The position numbers were made by a program, and so were the translations under genes. From Ascarosepion bandense (Eukaryota > Mollusca > Cephalopoda > Sepiida > Sepiidae): a stretch of DNA of 64,000 bases. Below, one piece after another: positions 11,101-20,300 of this stretch. The stretch lies in assembly GCA_037127315.1 (NCBI GenBank), contig JBBBDQ010001685.1:671501-735500 (forward strand), read 5' to 3'. The notes beneath the pieces are model-generated. The model was given only the letters and a program-made list of their open reading frames with translations. It did not search any database and was not told the DNA's origin. Position 1 is the first letter of the stretch, and each line of letters opens with the position of its first letter.

Positions 11101-11816
11101 CCAATGTTGACAAAGTTAATACTCATCGATGGTTACGTGCATCTGGATTAAAGTCTGAAACTGAAGGATTTATACTTGCAGCACAAGACCAAAGTCTTTT
11201 CACGAGAAACTTTCAGGCAAATATTATGCATAATAATATGGATCCAAAATGCAGGTTTTGTGATAAACACCAAGAAACAATAGACCACCTAATCTCAGGC
11301 TGTTCTGTGCTTGCCCCAAACGAATATAAAAATCGCCACGATAGAGTTGGGCAATATTTACATTGGGCAATGTGCAAACATTATGGAAAAGCTGTAAACA
11401 AACACTGGTATGAACATCATCCAGCACCGGTTAAAGAAATAGAAGATGTAACCATTCTATGGGATTACACCATCTACACAGACAGAAAAATTGAAGCAAA
11501 CAGGCCAGACATTATTGTTAAAAACCAGAAGGAGAAAACTTGTCTATTAATTGATATGGCTTGTCCAGCGGATTGTAACATAGCAATCAAGGAATTTGAA
11601 AAACTGTCAAAATATAAAGACCTGGAAATTGAAATAGAAAAAATGTGGAAATTGAAAACAAGAGTTGTGCCAGTGATAGTAGGTGCACTTGGAATGATAA
11701 AAAATGGAACAAAACAACACATTGAAAGAATCCCTGGAAACCCCAGCTTAAGAGATATACAAAAAATTGTATTATTAAGTACAGCCCACACACTAAGGAA
11801 AACGTTATCTATGTAA
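8109..11816 (+). CDS. R4/R2-type retrotransposon protein (Myb-like, reverse transcriptase, restriction-like endonuclease)
   Basis: The protein copies element RNA into DNA at a nick made by its own endonuclease (target-primed reverse transcription), acting in the nucleus. The ORF has 1235 codons from the first in-frame ATG at 8109; the frame is open upstream to 8067 but without ATG. Visible parts, in order: a basic N-terminus; a Myb/SANT-like segment near residues 75-140 (KIKWSREEYK); a basic charged linker at 300-410; then the RT. The RT has TPGIDKIPNFW, NYRPITCLP, motif A AWIDYRKAFDSVP (~611), motif B RGIFQGDSLSPLLF, and motif C FYMDDLKLY (YMDD at 718-721). The C-terminus has a zinc knuckle C-X2-C-X8-H-X4-C from residue 1048. 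It is followed by a restriction-like endonuclease with RPD at 1132-1134 and LLID at 1149, spacing PD-X14-D. No stop or frameshift, so the copy may be active. I see no N-terminal C2H2 finger as in R2. Confidence 0.9.
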   Translation: MKNTNRNKKSSMALPVDKQGARPSGGNLPEVEKSAIGTNSYTKNVSSGPHNQDNPNDGPENSPARSTTVYLKKEKIKWSREEYKVVMTAFHEALLKPQKNMTRQTYDIWREKVGQTNRKYIDENKLANVRRYIIRNNRLSEAEIHEIKRIVTRRVESTKYEKEPEPEIKSNNIKQITGHNVETVKHANHCEDNDVSLKVLERCDLSLSQLKDKNKISSEHIEDNYLTENNNIQEAKIEIKNQLSQIQSITMEEREQLPKFQPTKQNLRTIKLYNAALKSILDEDPNTNLNEVIYASATAATKKLNIKIKTRQSRRREDPPWKRKIEKEIEQLRSELSVLDELSRGINVRTRKRRRAEKKYNIRNENDVLSNKEKIKQKIQLKAQRIRRYEKRAKFYRQNKIFQTDTKRFYREIGKKRIEVTVPPRMEEVTQFWEKIWACPKEPSKEVHWITQEIERMKNKPEQTWSGITEDDIKFALKKAHNWKTPGIDKIPNFWLYYLNAAHKKLAKELQEMVDDPTKIPAWMTKGITFLLPKNGDTNNPKNYRPITCLPTTYKLLTSILTKQTYLFLERNDMIPLEQKGCKRGCYGCKDQLLINKMILENCYKTKKNLSTAWIDYRKAFDSVPHEWILKTLNIYKISPVIINFIKQCMSIWKTTLYLNHINGTDKSDEINIKRGIFQGDSLSPLLFCISLIALTSQLNKTECGYKIGQKKISHLFYMDDLKLYAKNDNELEGLLQTVKCFSEDIGMKFNLNKCAKATVLRGSIQETSSISLDPAVTIKELKPEEAYKYLGVNESENIHHKKMKEILRKEYYRRLRMILKTELNSQNRVMAINSLAIPVVQYSFNILNWTLNDIRRMDAKTRKLLSKHRMHHPKADVDRLYIPRKEGGRGLIQLELSYKTTTIGLLTYIETTKDWMIQLVRQHEERKKKYSIIKEGSKYKQELQLVDSVEKQNSSQEPTIAAKNMKMKAKDKALEKMKQRWQDKPLHGQYPVRANKSNVDKVNTHRWLRASGLKSETEGFILAAQDQSLFTRNFQANIMHNNMDPKCRFCDKHQETIDHLISGCSVLAPNEYKNRHDRVGQYLHWAMCKHYGKAVNKHWYEHHPAPVKEIEDVTILWDYTIYTDRKIEANRPDIIVKNQKEKTCLLIDMACPADCNIAIKEFEKLSKYKDLEIEIEKMWKLKTRVVPVIVGALGMIKNGTKQHIERIPGNPSLRDIQKIVLLSTAHTLRKTLSM

Positions 11817-11960
11817 TGCTGGGGATGATAGGGAGGATAGAAAAACATGAAATGGAGTCATAACAACACGCCACTACCTGCCTTAGGTCTCCCCGCAGAC
11901 TTGGTTGGTAGTGAGACCAATGCAGAAATCTAAATATGATGAAAAATGACATAATAATAA
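11817..11960 (+). other. 3' UTR and TAA tail of the R4-like element
   Basis: A conserved ~140-base segment (GATGATAGGGAGGATAGAAA, then CTTAGGTCTCCCCGCAGACT, GGTTGGTAGTGAGACCAA) follows the stop codon and is repeated after the coding fragments at 12180, 45275 and, inverted, 51110-51250. Such 3' UTRs are normally what the element's RT recognises; that role is inferred here. Confidence 0.75.
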
Positions 11961-12313
11961 TAAAAACTGTCAAAATATAAAGACCTGGAAATTGAAATAG
12001 GAAAAATGTGGAAATTGAAAACAAGAGTTGTGCCAGTGATAGTAGGTGCACTTGGAATGATAAAAAATGGAACAAAACAACACATTGAAAGAATCCCTGG
12101 AAACCCCAGCTTAAGAGACATACAAAAAATTGTCTTATTAAGTACAGCCCACACACTAAGGAAAACTTTATCTATGTAATGCTGAGGATGATAGGGAAGA
12201 TAGAAAAACATGAAATGGGGCCATAACAACACGCCACTACCTGCCTTAGGTCTCCCCGCAGACTTGGTTGGTAGTGAGACCAAAGCAGAAATCGAAATAT
12301 GATGAAAAATGAC

Positions 12314-12342
<29 letters not shown>
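11961..12342 (+). mobile_element. 5'-truncated R4-like copy (b) in TAA repeats
   Basis: It starts inside the last ~70 codons of the ORF (AAACTGTCAAAATATAAAGACC), directly after the TAA tail of the full-length copy, and runs through the stop and the 3' UTR into an AAT tract at 12315-12342. It is nearly identical to the upstream copy, so the insertion is young. It carries only the C-terminal end of the endonuclease. Confidence 0.85.
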
Positions 12343-12348
<6 letters not shown>

Positions 12349-12382
12349 GACCTGGAAATTAAATAAGAATAATAATAATAAT
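12343..12382 (+). mobile_element. Tiny R4-like remnant (c) between TAA tracts
   Basis: Only about 20 bases of the ORF end (AAAGACCTGGAAATTAAATA) lie between two AATAAT runs. It is either an extremely 5'-truncated insertion or a slip-derived copy of the next one. Confidence 0.55.
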
Positions 12383-12725
12383 AAAAACATAAAGACCTGG
12401 ACATTGAAATAGGAAAAAATGTGGAAATTGAAAACAAGAATCATGCTAGTGATACTAGGTGCACTTGGAATGATAAAAAATGGAACAAAACAACACATTG
12501 AAAGAATCCCTGGAAACCCCAGCTTAAGAGATATACAAAAATTGTCTTGTTAAATACAACCCACACACTAAGGAGAACTTTGTCTGTGTAACGCTAAGGA
12601 TGTGAAGGGAGATAGAAAAAACATGAAATGGAGACATAACAACACACCACTACCTGGCTAATGTCTTCCCGCAGACTTGGTAGGTAGTGCAACCATAGCA
12701 GAAATAGAAATATGATAATAACAAT
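12383..12725 (+). mobile_element. 5'-truncated R4-like copy (d), more diverged
   Basis: It begins at the same region of the ORF as copy b (AAAGACCTGGACATTGAAAT) and continues through a frame-broken end and the 3' UTR to AATATGATAATAACAATAATA. Substitutions relative to the full-length copy are more numerous than in copy b, so it is probably the oldest of the cluster. Confidence 0.8.
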
Positions 12726-13019
12726 AATACTATGCTATAATAAGAATCGTGTTTGTCCGTCAGACGATTCAACCAGTAATAAAATATACAGGATTTCCTT
12801 TAATAATAAAATATACAGTATTTTTTTTATTTTTTCAGTAATAATTTAATTTAGTTTAAACTAAAGATTAAACATAAATTTGAAACGTAAAATCGTAGAA
12901 ATTGAATTATTAAGTAGAATATTTCTAGGGCAGAGAATATACGTTCTGTGCCTATAGGTCAGGGGGGATTACTTGTAATACTAAAAACAATAATAATACT
13001 AAAATAATGATCACTAATA
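12726..13019. other. AT-rich spacer
   Basis: Short repeated phrase TAATAAAATATACAG near 12780 and 12805; otherwise nothing recognised. Confidence 0.35.
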
Positions 13020-13880
13020 TTAACAAGAATCATCATTGGCAGAATTTGTTGAAGTGTTTAGGGTACTAATCAACATTTCTTTCTGTGTGAAATGATTCCT
13101 ATGTTGCATCTGAAGCGATATCCACAGCCGGCGCATGGTAGGGTAAGATGGTTCAAGGGATGAAAAGCTTTTCTTTGGACTTTCGTGGTCTTTTCTGTTT
13201 GTTTTCTGGGTTTGAATGATTTTTTTCATGGACTGCTCTTCTCCAATTGGCTTTTGATGCAGCTTCCGTCTCTCAATTGATCTAATCGATTTCTGTCCTC
13301 AGCAAGGTGTTTTGAGCTGATCCTTGAGTCGACGACATTGGACTGCACGTGGTCTCTTGCCAGATGCGAGCTTGAAAAGAGGATTTGTTTGGGTATATGG
13401 ATGTCTGGCATTCGGCTAAGGCATCAGTGACAAATTTCAGATGAATTCCTTGCAATCACTTACACACAAATACTCTTGGGAAAAGCTTTAATCCTTCTCT
13501 TCTCCCCAGTTATGGGTTAAATAATAAGACAGATTGGGTTCTATAGCCTTGTCTGGCAACCGGTCTACCGCAGAAAGCAATGGTAACTTACTGCAAGATA
13601 ACCTTATGCCCAGTCAGTAATGTCACTTTCAAGACATGATCGCCCAAATGGTGTATCAAGTATGGCACTTAACTGATCGGTGGCAAGTCATGATAGTTTC
13701 TAAGCTCTCCATCTGTGCGCGAAGGAGAACTTCGTTATTTGTAATTCGGTCCTGCCACCTGTTCGACGGAATTTGACGAAATTTCATTTGATGGAATCTT
13801 ACAAGTATATGAATGTCTCTTTGGCAGAGTATCCAAGTCTCAAAGACGTACAGGAGAGTCGAAATTAAAACAACTCGGTA
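13020..13880 (-). pseudogene. LINE C-terminal region (family C) split by a SINE
   Basis: On the minus strand from 13880 to 13700 the translation gives a diverged reverse transcriptase tail (LYVFETWILCQR, HQMKFRQI, RWQDRITNNEVLLRAQ). After the SINE at 13430-13678 it resumes with MPDIHIPKQILFSS and LAEDRNRLDQLRDG. It ends with a zinc-finger-like CAGCGYRFRCNIGIISHRKK at about 13140-13075, in another frame. These are the usual last elements of a LINE ORF2 C-terminus. Frameshifts separate the blocks. Confidence 0.7.
13430..13678 (+). mobile_element. SINE family A copy, 5' truncated
   Basis: It carries the family blocks TTGGGAAAAGCTTTAATCC, TGGGTTAAATAATAAGACAG, CTACCGCAGAAAGCAATGG and TATGGCACTTAACTGA in order. 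The tRNA head is missing. It interrupts the minus-strand LINE C-terminus, so it inserted after that LINE. Confidence 0.8.
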
Positions 13881-13944
13881 TACTATGAACTCGGTGGTTT
13901 GTGTTTGCCAATATACTTTTTTAATAGCTTCCCGTATTCTGCGT

Positions 13945-14590
13945 TTGTTGTTTTTTTTAATCGTTTAATCCCAAGCAAGGCGGTACCGCCACTGATTCGC
14001 AGGGGGCTACATGAAAGTAAAACTTTAGATAGGAGGAGAGTAAATAGAAATACGAACCAGTTACATACAGAGTGTGTCAGAGAAAGTGCAAAAGAAGGGT
14101 GGAAACACAGGTGTGAAAACAGTTACGAGGTTAGAGAGAAGGGAAAAGAACAAGATATACAGTGTGATGTAGAAAGAATTGGAGTCAAGTGGATAAGAGA
14201 TGAGTATTGACACTGAATTTAAATTCCTGGAGGTTTAAGCCGCCAGAAAAGCAATAATATGAAAGGAAGTTCCACTGGCGGTAAGTGAGAGAAAAGAAAC
14301 TGCTGGGGTAGAATTGTCGGCTGCATTTGGTTGATCTAACTGTGAATGGGTAGGACCCAGTTGCCAGAAAATTCTTGTGGCAGGAGGACCAGTGACTTAA
14401 GTTCGTTGGAACAGAATCCATGGAAATATTTATATAATAGACAGAGGGAAGCCACATCCTGCCAGTGAGAAAGTGGATGGAGTCGAGCCGCCAAGTCGGT
14501 ACTTATCACATTACAGATTCTCCTTTGGAGACTGTCGAAAACACTGACATGAACAGCCGGAGAGCCCGACCATATCGTATAAGACAGCAG
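13945..14590 (-). pseudogene. LINE family A 3' end (L2/CR1/Jockey-type), degenerate
   Basis: On the minus strand the 3' terminus at 13945-13990 has the family end (ACCGCCTTGCTTGGGATTAA then A-rich). Upstream lie stop-interrupted blocks corresponding to DLAARLHPLSH, FTVRSTKC, RQWNFLSYYCFSGGLNLQEF and KFSVNTHLLST. The same protein tail appears in nine other places in this window. Inactive fragment lacking the catalytic RT core. Confidence 0.8.
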
Positions 14591-14654
14591 TATCGATTAA
14601 TTTGATGTTAGTATGTTACAAATGTATAGAAATTGTTTCAATATATTAGAGGTC

Positions 14655-15010
14655 GTTGGGGTTGGGTAAAAAAGAACAAGCCGGCGCCACTTGACGTGTG
14701 CTGATACTTGGCTCGCCTGTGACAGTTTTTAAAATGTGCTTCTTGTGGTCAAGGGTACGAGTGAATCTCGATCTTTCTCAATCCATAATTTGTAGTGCTA
14801 TCGATCCTGTCTCAGTAAAGAGACGATAAACATTAGCAAAGTTTGAATGACTCGCCTGCCTTTTGTCTGGAAACGAAATCTGATAGAGCCGTGCGTCTAT
14901 TACCATTCGTGCGGCCGTATGTAAAAATCATATCTGCCTGCTCACGATATGAATATGCTGCCACTGTTCCCTGCTTTAAAAACCAATTTTGTGTCACCAC
15001 TCACTTCAGT
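14655..15010 (-). pseudogene. DUF4817-type helix-turn-helix of a DNA transposase, fragment
   Basis: The minus strand translates in one frame to YSYREQADMIFTYGRTNGN. In a shifted frame it gives ASHSNFANVYRLFTETGSI, followed by ILKTVTGEPSISTRQVA. This order (YADMHFxYGxxNGN, then FxxVYxxLxETGS, then a second HTH start) is what I know of the DUF4817 N-terminal domain of invertebrate DDE transposases. At least one frameshift; no catalytic domain is seen next to it. Confidence 0.65.
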
Positions 15011-15285
15011 AGGGGAGCTGGGTAAATATTCCTGCCATTGTTAAACAGAACACTTCTCGGTTAATGCATTACAACACACGTTAAACGTTGAAGACAGACT
15101 AGCCACGATTGTACACGAATGACAAATGTAACCTGGTCTACATGGCAGCACTGCCCCATCTGGCGTAAAGTTTCTTTGAATTTAATGACTCAAAAAACGA
15201 AGGATTTGTGGACATATGTTTATATGGATTTTGCCCTTGTTTTTGGCGTGAAGAAAATTTCCAAAATTTGGAAAAGTATTTTTCA

Positions 15286-15324
15286 TCACACACACACACA
15301 CACACACACACATACATACACATG

Positions 15325-15357
<33 letters not shown>

Positions 15358-15360
15358 ATC
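15286..15360. repeat. (CA)n-(TA)n-(GT)n compound microsatellite
   Basis: CA repeats, then CATACATACA, TA repeats, then GT repeats. The CA and GT halves are complementary and could fold into a hairpin. Confidence 0.9.
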
Positions 15361-15714
15361 AGATTAAAGAAATTGCAAACACTATGTCTGCTTATTTTTA
15401 ATAAAAAAAATGTTCACGTCCTAATGAACCTTAGCAATTTTTCAATAGTTATATTTGAAGCAGAAAAATGTACAGTAATTTTTAGCAACACGGTTTTGCG
15501 GTTACCTTTGTTACGATAGCTCACACCCTGAAGATGATCTCAGAAAGAGGTTGAAAGTACTTGGGTACCTTGAAGAATGAATTATAATAACATCTGTCAA
15601 CGTTACAGCTCATTTCTGACATCTTTCAATTGTAATACGTGAAAAATTATCCGTGAGTAAGAACGGACTTTATTATAAGCAGACATAATGTTTGCAATTT
15701 ATTTAATCTGACAC
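15356..15714. repeat. Inverted-repeat element with a ~280-bp spacer
   Basis: ATCAGATTAAAGAAATTGCA...ATGTCTGCTTA at 15358-15394 is repeated in inverse at 15676-15713 with a few mismatches. The spacer contains CTGAAGATG, a stem ATCTC/GAGGT and GAAAG, a motif shared with other hairpin elements in the window. Confidence 0.7.
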
Positions 15715-15746
15715 GCTTAAAAGAAAATTTAGTGCCTATATATATA

Positions 15747-15950
15747 TATATATAATGATAATATATACGCTAAAAAGTCTGTCTTCTTCTACCGAGCGCC
15801 CATAGTCCAGAAGTAGAATCGCCGACTGACGATAGTTTGGTCGGTTTTCAATCCTGGGTTAAAAACAATCGGAGTCTAACCGTACTGATGATATGTGATA
15901 CAGCGAAACAGATCTGTCGGCGGATGACTATATATATATATATATATATA
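15747..15950 (+). mobile_element. SINE family B (tRNA-like) flanked by (TA)n
   Basis: CTACCGAGCGCCCATAGTCC, AAGTAGAATCGCCG (A-box region) and GGTTTTCAATCCTGG (B box) are followed by AATCGGAGTCTAACCG, TGATACAGCGAAACAG and GCGGATGACTATATA. (TA)n tracts lie on both sides (about 15739 and 15931-15952). Confidence 0.75.
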
Positions 15951-15957
15951 TATGATG

Positions 15958-16205
15958 TATTCTTTAAAGAGGTTAACAACAGACAAGGTGGTATTCGAGT
16001 GAAAGTGCAACAACACGTGCTTAGATAAAAAAAAAAAAAAGCGAAATTTATTGTAAATACATTATGACAAGACAGGGAATCTGGTGGCAGGCTGCTAATT
16101 GCCGAAGCAAGTCACAGGTTTTCGCTCTTCTCACTATATATGCTATATATGCCTACTAATATAGTCAGTTCACATACGCGATAGAAAGTATGGGACATTC
16201 CATTA
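15958..16205 (-). repeat. Gypsy 3' LTR (degenerate)
   Basis: Blocks GGTATTCGAGTGAAAG, GGGAATCTGGTGGCAGGCTG, GCCGAAGCAAGTCACAGG, CTAATATAGTCAG and CCATTACAA occur in the same order at 21235-21862. On the minus strand the LTR begins TGTAATGGAAT. An A run at 16028 interrupts it. Confidence 0.78.
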
Positions 16206-16539
16206 CAATACCAACACTGAGCTAATTTTCCTATGTTGCTGAATAACCTTTCTTTTGGAGGTCAGGACATAATTTTTACTTTTTCTTTTTCCTAATATTT
16301 GAGATCTCACCAATTTTTGTACTTGGCGAGACTTGAGGCATTAGCGATTTTCGGAAGCTGACACTTCCGGCACTGGCGTGGTTGGAGATACCTCCATTAG
16401 TACTGGTGGACATATGGGAACAGGTATTCTGAATGCGTTATATACTACTTCCACTGATAATTCTTCACTAGGTGTGACATCTTTCGTATGTCTTGACCTT
16501 AACTAATGTTTCTCTTACATTCAAATCTTCTTCCTTTGA

Positions 16540-16540
<1 letters not shown>

Positions 16541-16592
<52 letters not shown>
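16541..16592. repeat. (TA)n microsatellite inside gypsy
   Basis: Uninterrupted TA dinucleotides, about 26 units. Confidence 0.95.
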
Positions 16593-16596
<4 letters not shown>

Positions 16597-16699
16597 TCTG
16601 CTAATTTTCTGGTGATAATTCCGTCTTCCCAGAATCTTTTTCCACCTTAATAATTTCTTAAGAAAACTATCTCCTGGTTTGTAAAATTTGAACGCAAAG

Positions 16700-17300
16700 T
16701 TTGTTTTTTTTCTACGACTTTTTTCGTTGTACTAGGCAACAGCCTGTCAAACACTGACTGAAATTTTTCTCGCGAACATCAGTTCGGCTGGTGATAAGCC
16801 TGAATCTGAGTTCGGTTTTGGAGTAATTCTGTAAACTGCTAAAAACTTTCGAATAATCTTCTCATCTGTGTCTATGCCTTGATTCTTACATAGTGCTCTT
16901 TTAAAAGTGTCTACGAATCTTTCTGCTTGCTCATTTGATCTCGCACGGTAAACAGAGATCGTAATGTGGTCTATGGAGAAAGATGTGCAGAAATTCTTAA
17001 ATTTTTTGTTAGTAAACTGTGCCCCGTTGTCACTAACTAATTTTTTGGTACGCCAAAACGACTAAAAGTAGTTTAGTACATTCATACTATTTGCGGATGT
17101 CGAGTGTCTAGACTTGAATATTTTCGGGCCCTTTGGAGAAACTATCCACGATTATATGGTATTTAGTGGTAGTCGATGAGTAATTTCATCCATGGGGCAT
17201 CCGTTTTAGACCATGGCTGAAATTTCATTAGTGGTGCTTTTGCCCTAAATTGACAACCTCTACACTTTTTGGATTTCATGATTCATCCTAGGTCAATACG
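16700..17300 (-). pseudogene. Gypsy integrase remnant
   Basis: The minus strand gives GVPKKLVSDNGAQFTNKKF (integrase core, second catalytic D in SDNG), then FSIDHITISVYRARSNEQAE (third acidic residue E in NEQAE). These are followed by LSPAELMFARK. Frameshifts occur near 17040 and 17100. The integrase inserts retroelement DNA into the genome; this copy cannot be functional. Confidence 0.82.
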
Positions 17301-17699
17301 TATAGCTACTCATTAATGATTTAATTTTTGAAATCTACGTATGACATATATGAAATTTCTTCAAGATTTTCTTTTGTAGTGTATATGGTATTACCACTCT
17401 ATCTGCATATAATAGCACTTGCTCGAAGACTGAGAAAGGTGATGTTTTAGAATTTTTTTTTTCAGCCATACCCGTTTCTTTATTTTTTTATGAATTCGTC
17501 TATCTCAGTTGTTTATTTTATATCTTCTAGAGTTACGGGTAACTCTCGAATTGTATTGCATAGTAGTACTGATATTTCTTTTTCATCCATTAAAGCAGCT
17601 ATCACCGTATCTTCTAATGGTTCTGCAAATTTTGGAATCAATTTAGATATGCTGTCGGTGTGTCCTAGTTTTTTCGAGGGTAGGTGTTTAATCTTGAAG

Positions 17700-18180
17700 T
17701 CCTAGTTTAACCAGCGCTCTAACCTGTTAACAGTGTGCATGCGTATAGCTTTTTTTTATCCAAAAATTGTTAACAACTGTCTATGATCAGTCTGTAGTGT
17801 AAATGTCCTTCCTTGAATGGACCTGTGAAATTATTTAACAGCCTAAATTATGACAAAGCTTTGTTTCTCGATCTGGCTATAACTTCTTTCAATAGGAAAC
17901 AGGGTTCTGGAAGCATGGGCTATGGGCTTTGTAGTCCAATCTTCAAATTTATATACAATTACCGCTTCGTCAAAATTGCTATTGTAGCGTCAGATGTTAC
18001 AATTATTTCCTTTTTAGGGTCAAAACGCCCTAATGATGATTCGATAAAACGATATAAGACAGCTTTTTTTTATTTTCTGGAAAGCATCTTCGCATTTTTT
18101 AGACCAAATTCATTTTGCACCATTTTGCAATGTCATTCAGTGGGGCTCTAAAATAATACATTTTGAGATTATAGATACTG
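17700..18180 (-). pseudogene. Gypsy RNase H / connection region, degenerate
   Basis: It lies between the RT and integrase remnants. Minus-strand translation gives short stop-broken pieces such as SPLGIFDPKKEIIVTSDATI-like text around 18020-17960, as expected at the RNase H start. Called mainly from position. Confidence 0.5.
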
Positions 18181-18960
18181 TAATAGTTGGCTAAGCCTAA
18201 AAGATTAGTAACGTTGTTTGGTGGTGGCATATTTTTAATAGTTCAGCCATTTCTGGGTCAGGTTTTCTTCCGTTCTCGTCGATTATTTGCCCCAAATATC
18301 CCATCTACTTCATGAAAAACTCGCATTTATCTGAACTTAGCTTGAAGATATATTCCTCAATATTCTGGAACACTGCCTTGATATGTTTTTTTTTTGTTTT
18401 TTGTTTTGTTTTTTGTGCTGTTCGTTGTTTTCGCCCTTTAGCAGGATGTCGTCCAGGTAAGCGATTGCAAATTCTAGTCCAGCTGACCTGGTGTCCATTA
18501 TTTGCTGAAATAAACTGGGGGCCACCTTTAACCCAAGCGGGAGACGATTTAGCTTGTAGAGTCCCTTTTGAATATTAATTGCTAATAACTTCGTTTATCC
18601 ACTTTCACTTGTAGATATGCGTCAAACAGATCTATTTTAGAAAACACTTTGCCATCATTCAGCTTAGAAAAAATTTTACGGGTATGTGTGGTCTTTCAGA
18701 CAGTCATTTAATCCATTTGAAAAATTTGCACAAACTTGGATCTTTTTGTTCTTTTTCCTTTCATACACTTTCTCTAACCGTTCCACTTCGTGATTTACGT
18801 AATCTAAAGCTGAAAATGGTACATTACTTTTTGGTTTAAATACTGGTCTTATGATGTGTGTGTATTTTTTAAGTTCAAACGTGACCGCGGGTTTTGTGCA
18901 TTGTCCGAGACTTTCAGAAAAATACGCGTGGAAAATCGTTTTTCAGATCAGAAATAAATT
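18180..18960 (-). pseudogene. Gypsy reverse transcriptase remnant
   Basis: Minus-strand pieces include KKIQVCANFSNGLNDCLKDH, then after a broken region LYKLNRLPLGLKVAPSLFQQ and the catalytic YLDD box (LEFAIAYLDDILLKG at about 18485-18440). The following segment carries an internal A-rich insertion. The motif order matches Ty3/gypsy RT. Confidence 0.85.
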
Positions 18961-19199
18961 TTCAGTCTTTTCCGAATTTTCCTTTACTAACACGTCCACT
19001 TTGTTACAAATTGAATTTACAGGTAAATCTCATAAATCAAAAAGCATAATCCAATCAGTACCAAATACATTCGTCATGCCTGGAAGAACATGGTTTTTGA
19101 TTTGAAAGTCTTCTCCATAAATAATACGTTGCAGCTAAATTCGCTACTGAAGTTTAGCATTTTCCCACAGTCCTCTAGCTATTTCTTGGTACTTGTCAC

Positions 19200-19500
19200 C
19201 GATGGATAACCTATTTTCTTCCAAATTTGATCACTGAAAATAGAAACGTCGCTTCCAGTATCCGACAGTAACTATTCCGTATGACCATTTATTTTCGTAT
19301 TTACGTTTTTATTTTTTCACCTTTTCAATTTCGTTCTTGAACAAAACAACATTTACTTTTTATTTAAATTTTTGCTTCTTTCTTTTCTGTTTAGACCAAC
19401 AGTAGGAGATTTTGTGATCAACAGAGTCACACTCGAAATAAACTTTATCCTTAAAAAAACAGTCCTTTTTTTAAATGCGACTTCCTAGAGGAATCACACT
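19200..19500 (-). pseudogene. Gypsy nucleocapsid and protease remnant
   Basis: The minus strand has KVYFECDSVDHKISYCWS near 19440-19390, a degraded CCHC-like knuckle. Downstream at about 19280-19220 is LLSDTGSDVSIFSDQIW, the DTG active site of a retroviral-type aspartic protease. The frame is broken between them. Confidence 0.75.
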
Positions 19501-19548
19501 GGATGCTTTTTTTTTATATTTTGCAAATTTCGGTTGATTATTTTAAAT

Positions 19549-20300
19549 AGCTAAATCCACTGCTAGGAAGGTTGGGTTACTATGTATGGCCCGGATGTTT
19601 TTCTGGCCTTGAAACCATCCTGCATATATTCAAATCAACCATTCGTCCGTGCATGGAGTACTGCTGCCATATATGGTCAGGTGCCCCCGCTGTTCATCTC
19701 GGTGTTCTTGACAGGCTCCAAAAGAGAATCAGTAATGCAATAAGTACCGACTTGGCAGCTCGACTACAGCCACTTTCCCACCGACGGGATGTGGCTTCCC
19801 TTTGTCTGTTCTATAAATACTTCCATGGCTTCTGCTCCAACGAACTTAAGTCACTGGTGCTTCTGCAACAGGTGTTTACTCGTGCAACCAGACTGGCAAC
19901 TGGGTCAAACCCATTCACAGTGACATCAACCAAATGCAGACAACAATTCTACTCCTGCAGCTTCTTTCCTCGCACTTTCCGCCTGTGGAACTCGCTTCCT
20001 TATTCATGCTTTCCTGACGGCTACAACCTCCAGGAATTCAAATGCAAGGTCAATACTTATCTCTTAAACACTTGACCCGAGTTCTTTCTTCACTACCCTG
20101 TATATCCTTTTCTTTCTCTCCACCTCTGCATCTGTCATCACACCTGTATTCCCTTCCTTCTCTTGCTTCTTTCTAAATGGTTTGTCCTTCTCTTCACTCT
20201 CTTCTATCTAGTGCTTTTACTCTTATGTAGCCCCCCTGAACACCAGTGGCGTTACCACTGGTATTGTTGTATTGTCTCTTTTTACATTTACCAGGGTCTG
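19549..20300 (+). pseudogene. LINE family A 3' end, best-preserved copy
   Basis: A 167-codon open stretch (19572-20075) gives the C-terminal part of an L2/CR1/Jockey-type ORF2. Its blocks are STIRPCMEYCCHIWSGAP, VLDRLQKRISNAI, LSHRRDVASLCLFYKYFHGF, FTRATRLATGSNPFTV, then FRLWNSLPYSCFPDGYNLQE and KVNTYLLNT before the stop. The 3' UTR ends in CAGTGGCGTTACC without a clear A tail. The copy is 5' truncated and is inserted, opposite in orientation, within the gypsy gag region. Confidence 0.85.

Larger units (their letters stand above)
7838..11960 (+). mobile_element. Full-length R4/Dong-like non-LTR retrotransposon
   Basis: The element comprises a ~270-base 5' leader, one intact ORF and a ~140-base 3' UTR ending GATGAAAAATGACATAATAATAATA. 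The 3' end is fixed by comparison with copies at 12180-12320, 45275-45415 and 51105-51250, which share the UTR and end in TAA repeats. The 5' boundary is uncertain: upstream is the T-rich array and I see no TAA run there, so 7838 is an estimate. R4-clade assignment rests on a single ORF, a C-terminal CCHC-RLE and TAA targeting. No target-site duplication could be defined. Confidence 0.8.

Noticed and set aside
11474..12498. Overlapping minus-strand open stretches with hydrophobic, transmembrane-like text
   Set aside because: They are the antisense of the R4-like endonuclease and 3' UTR, repeated because the element is repeated. The same appears at 44935-45378.
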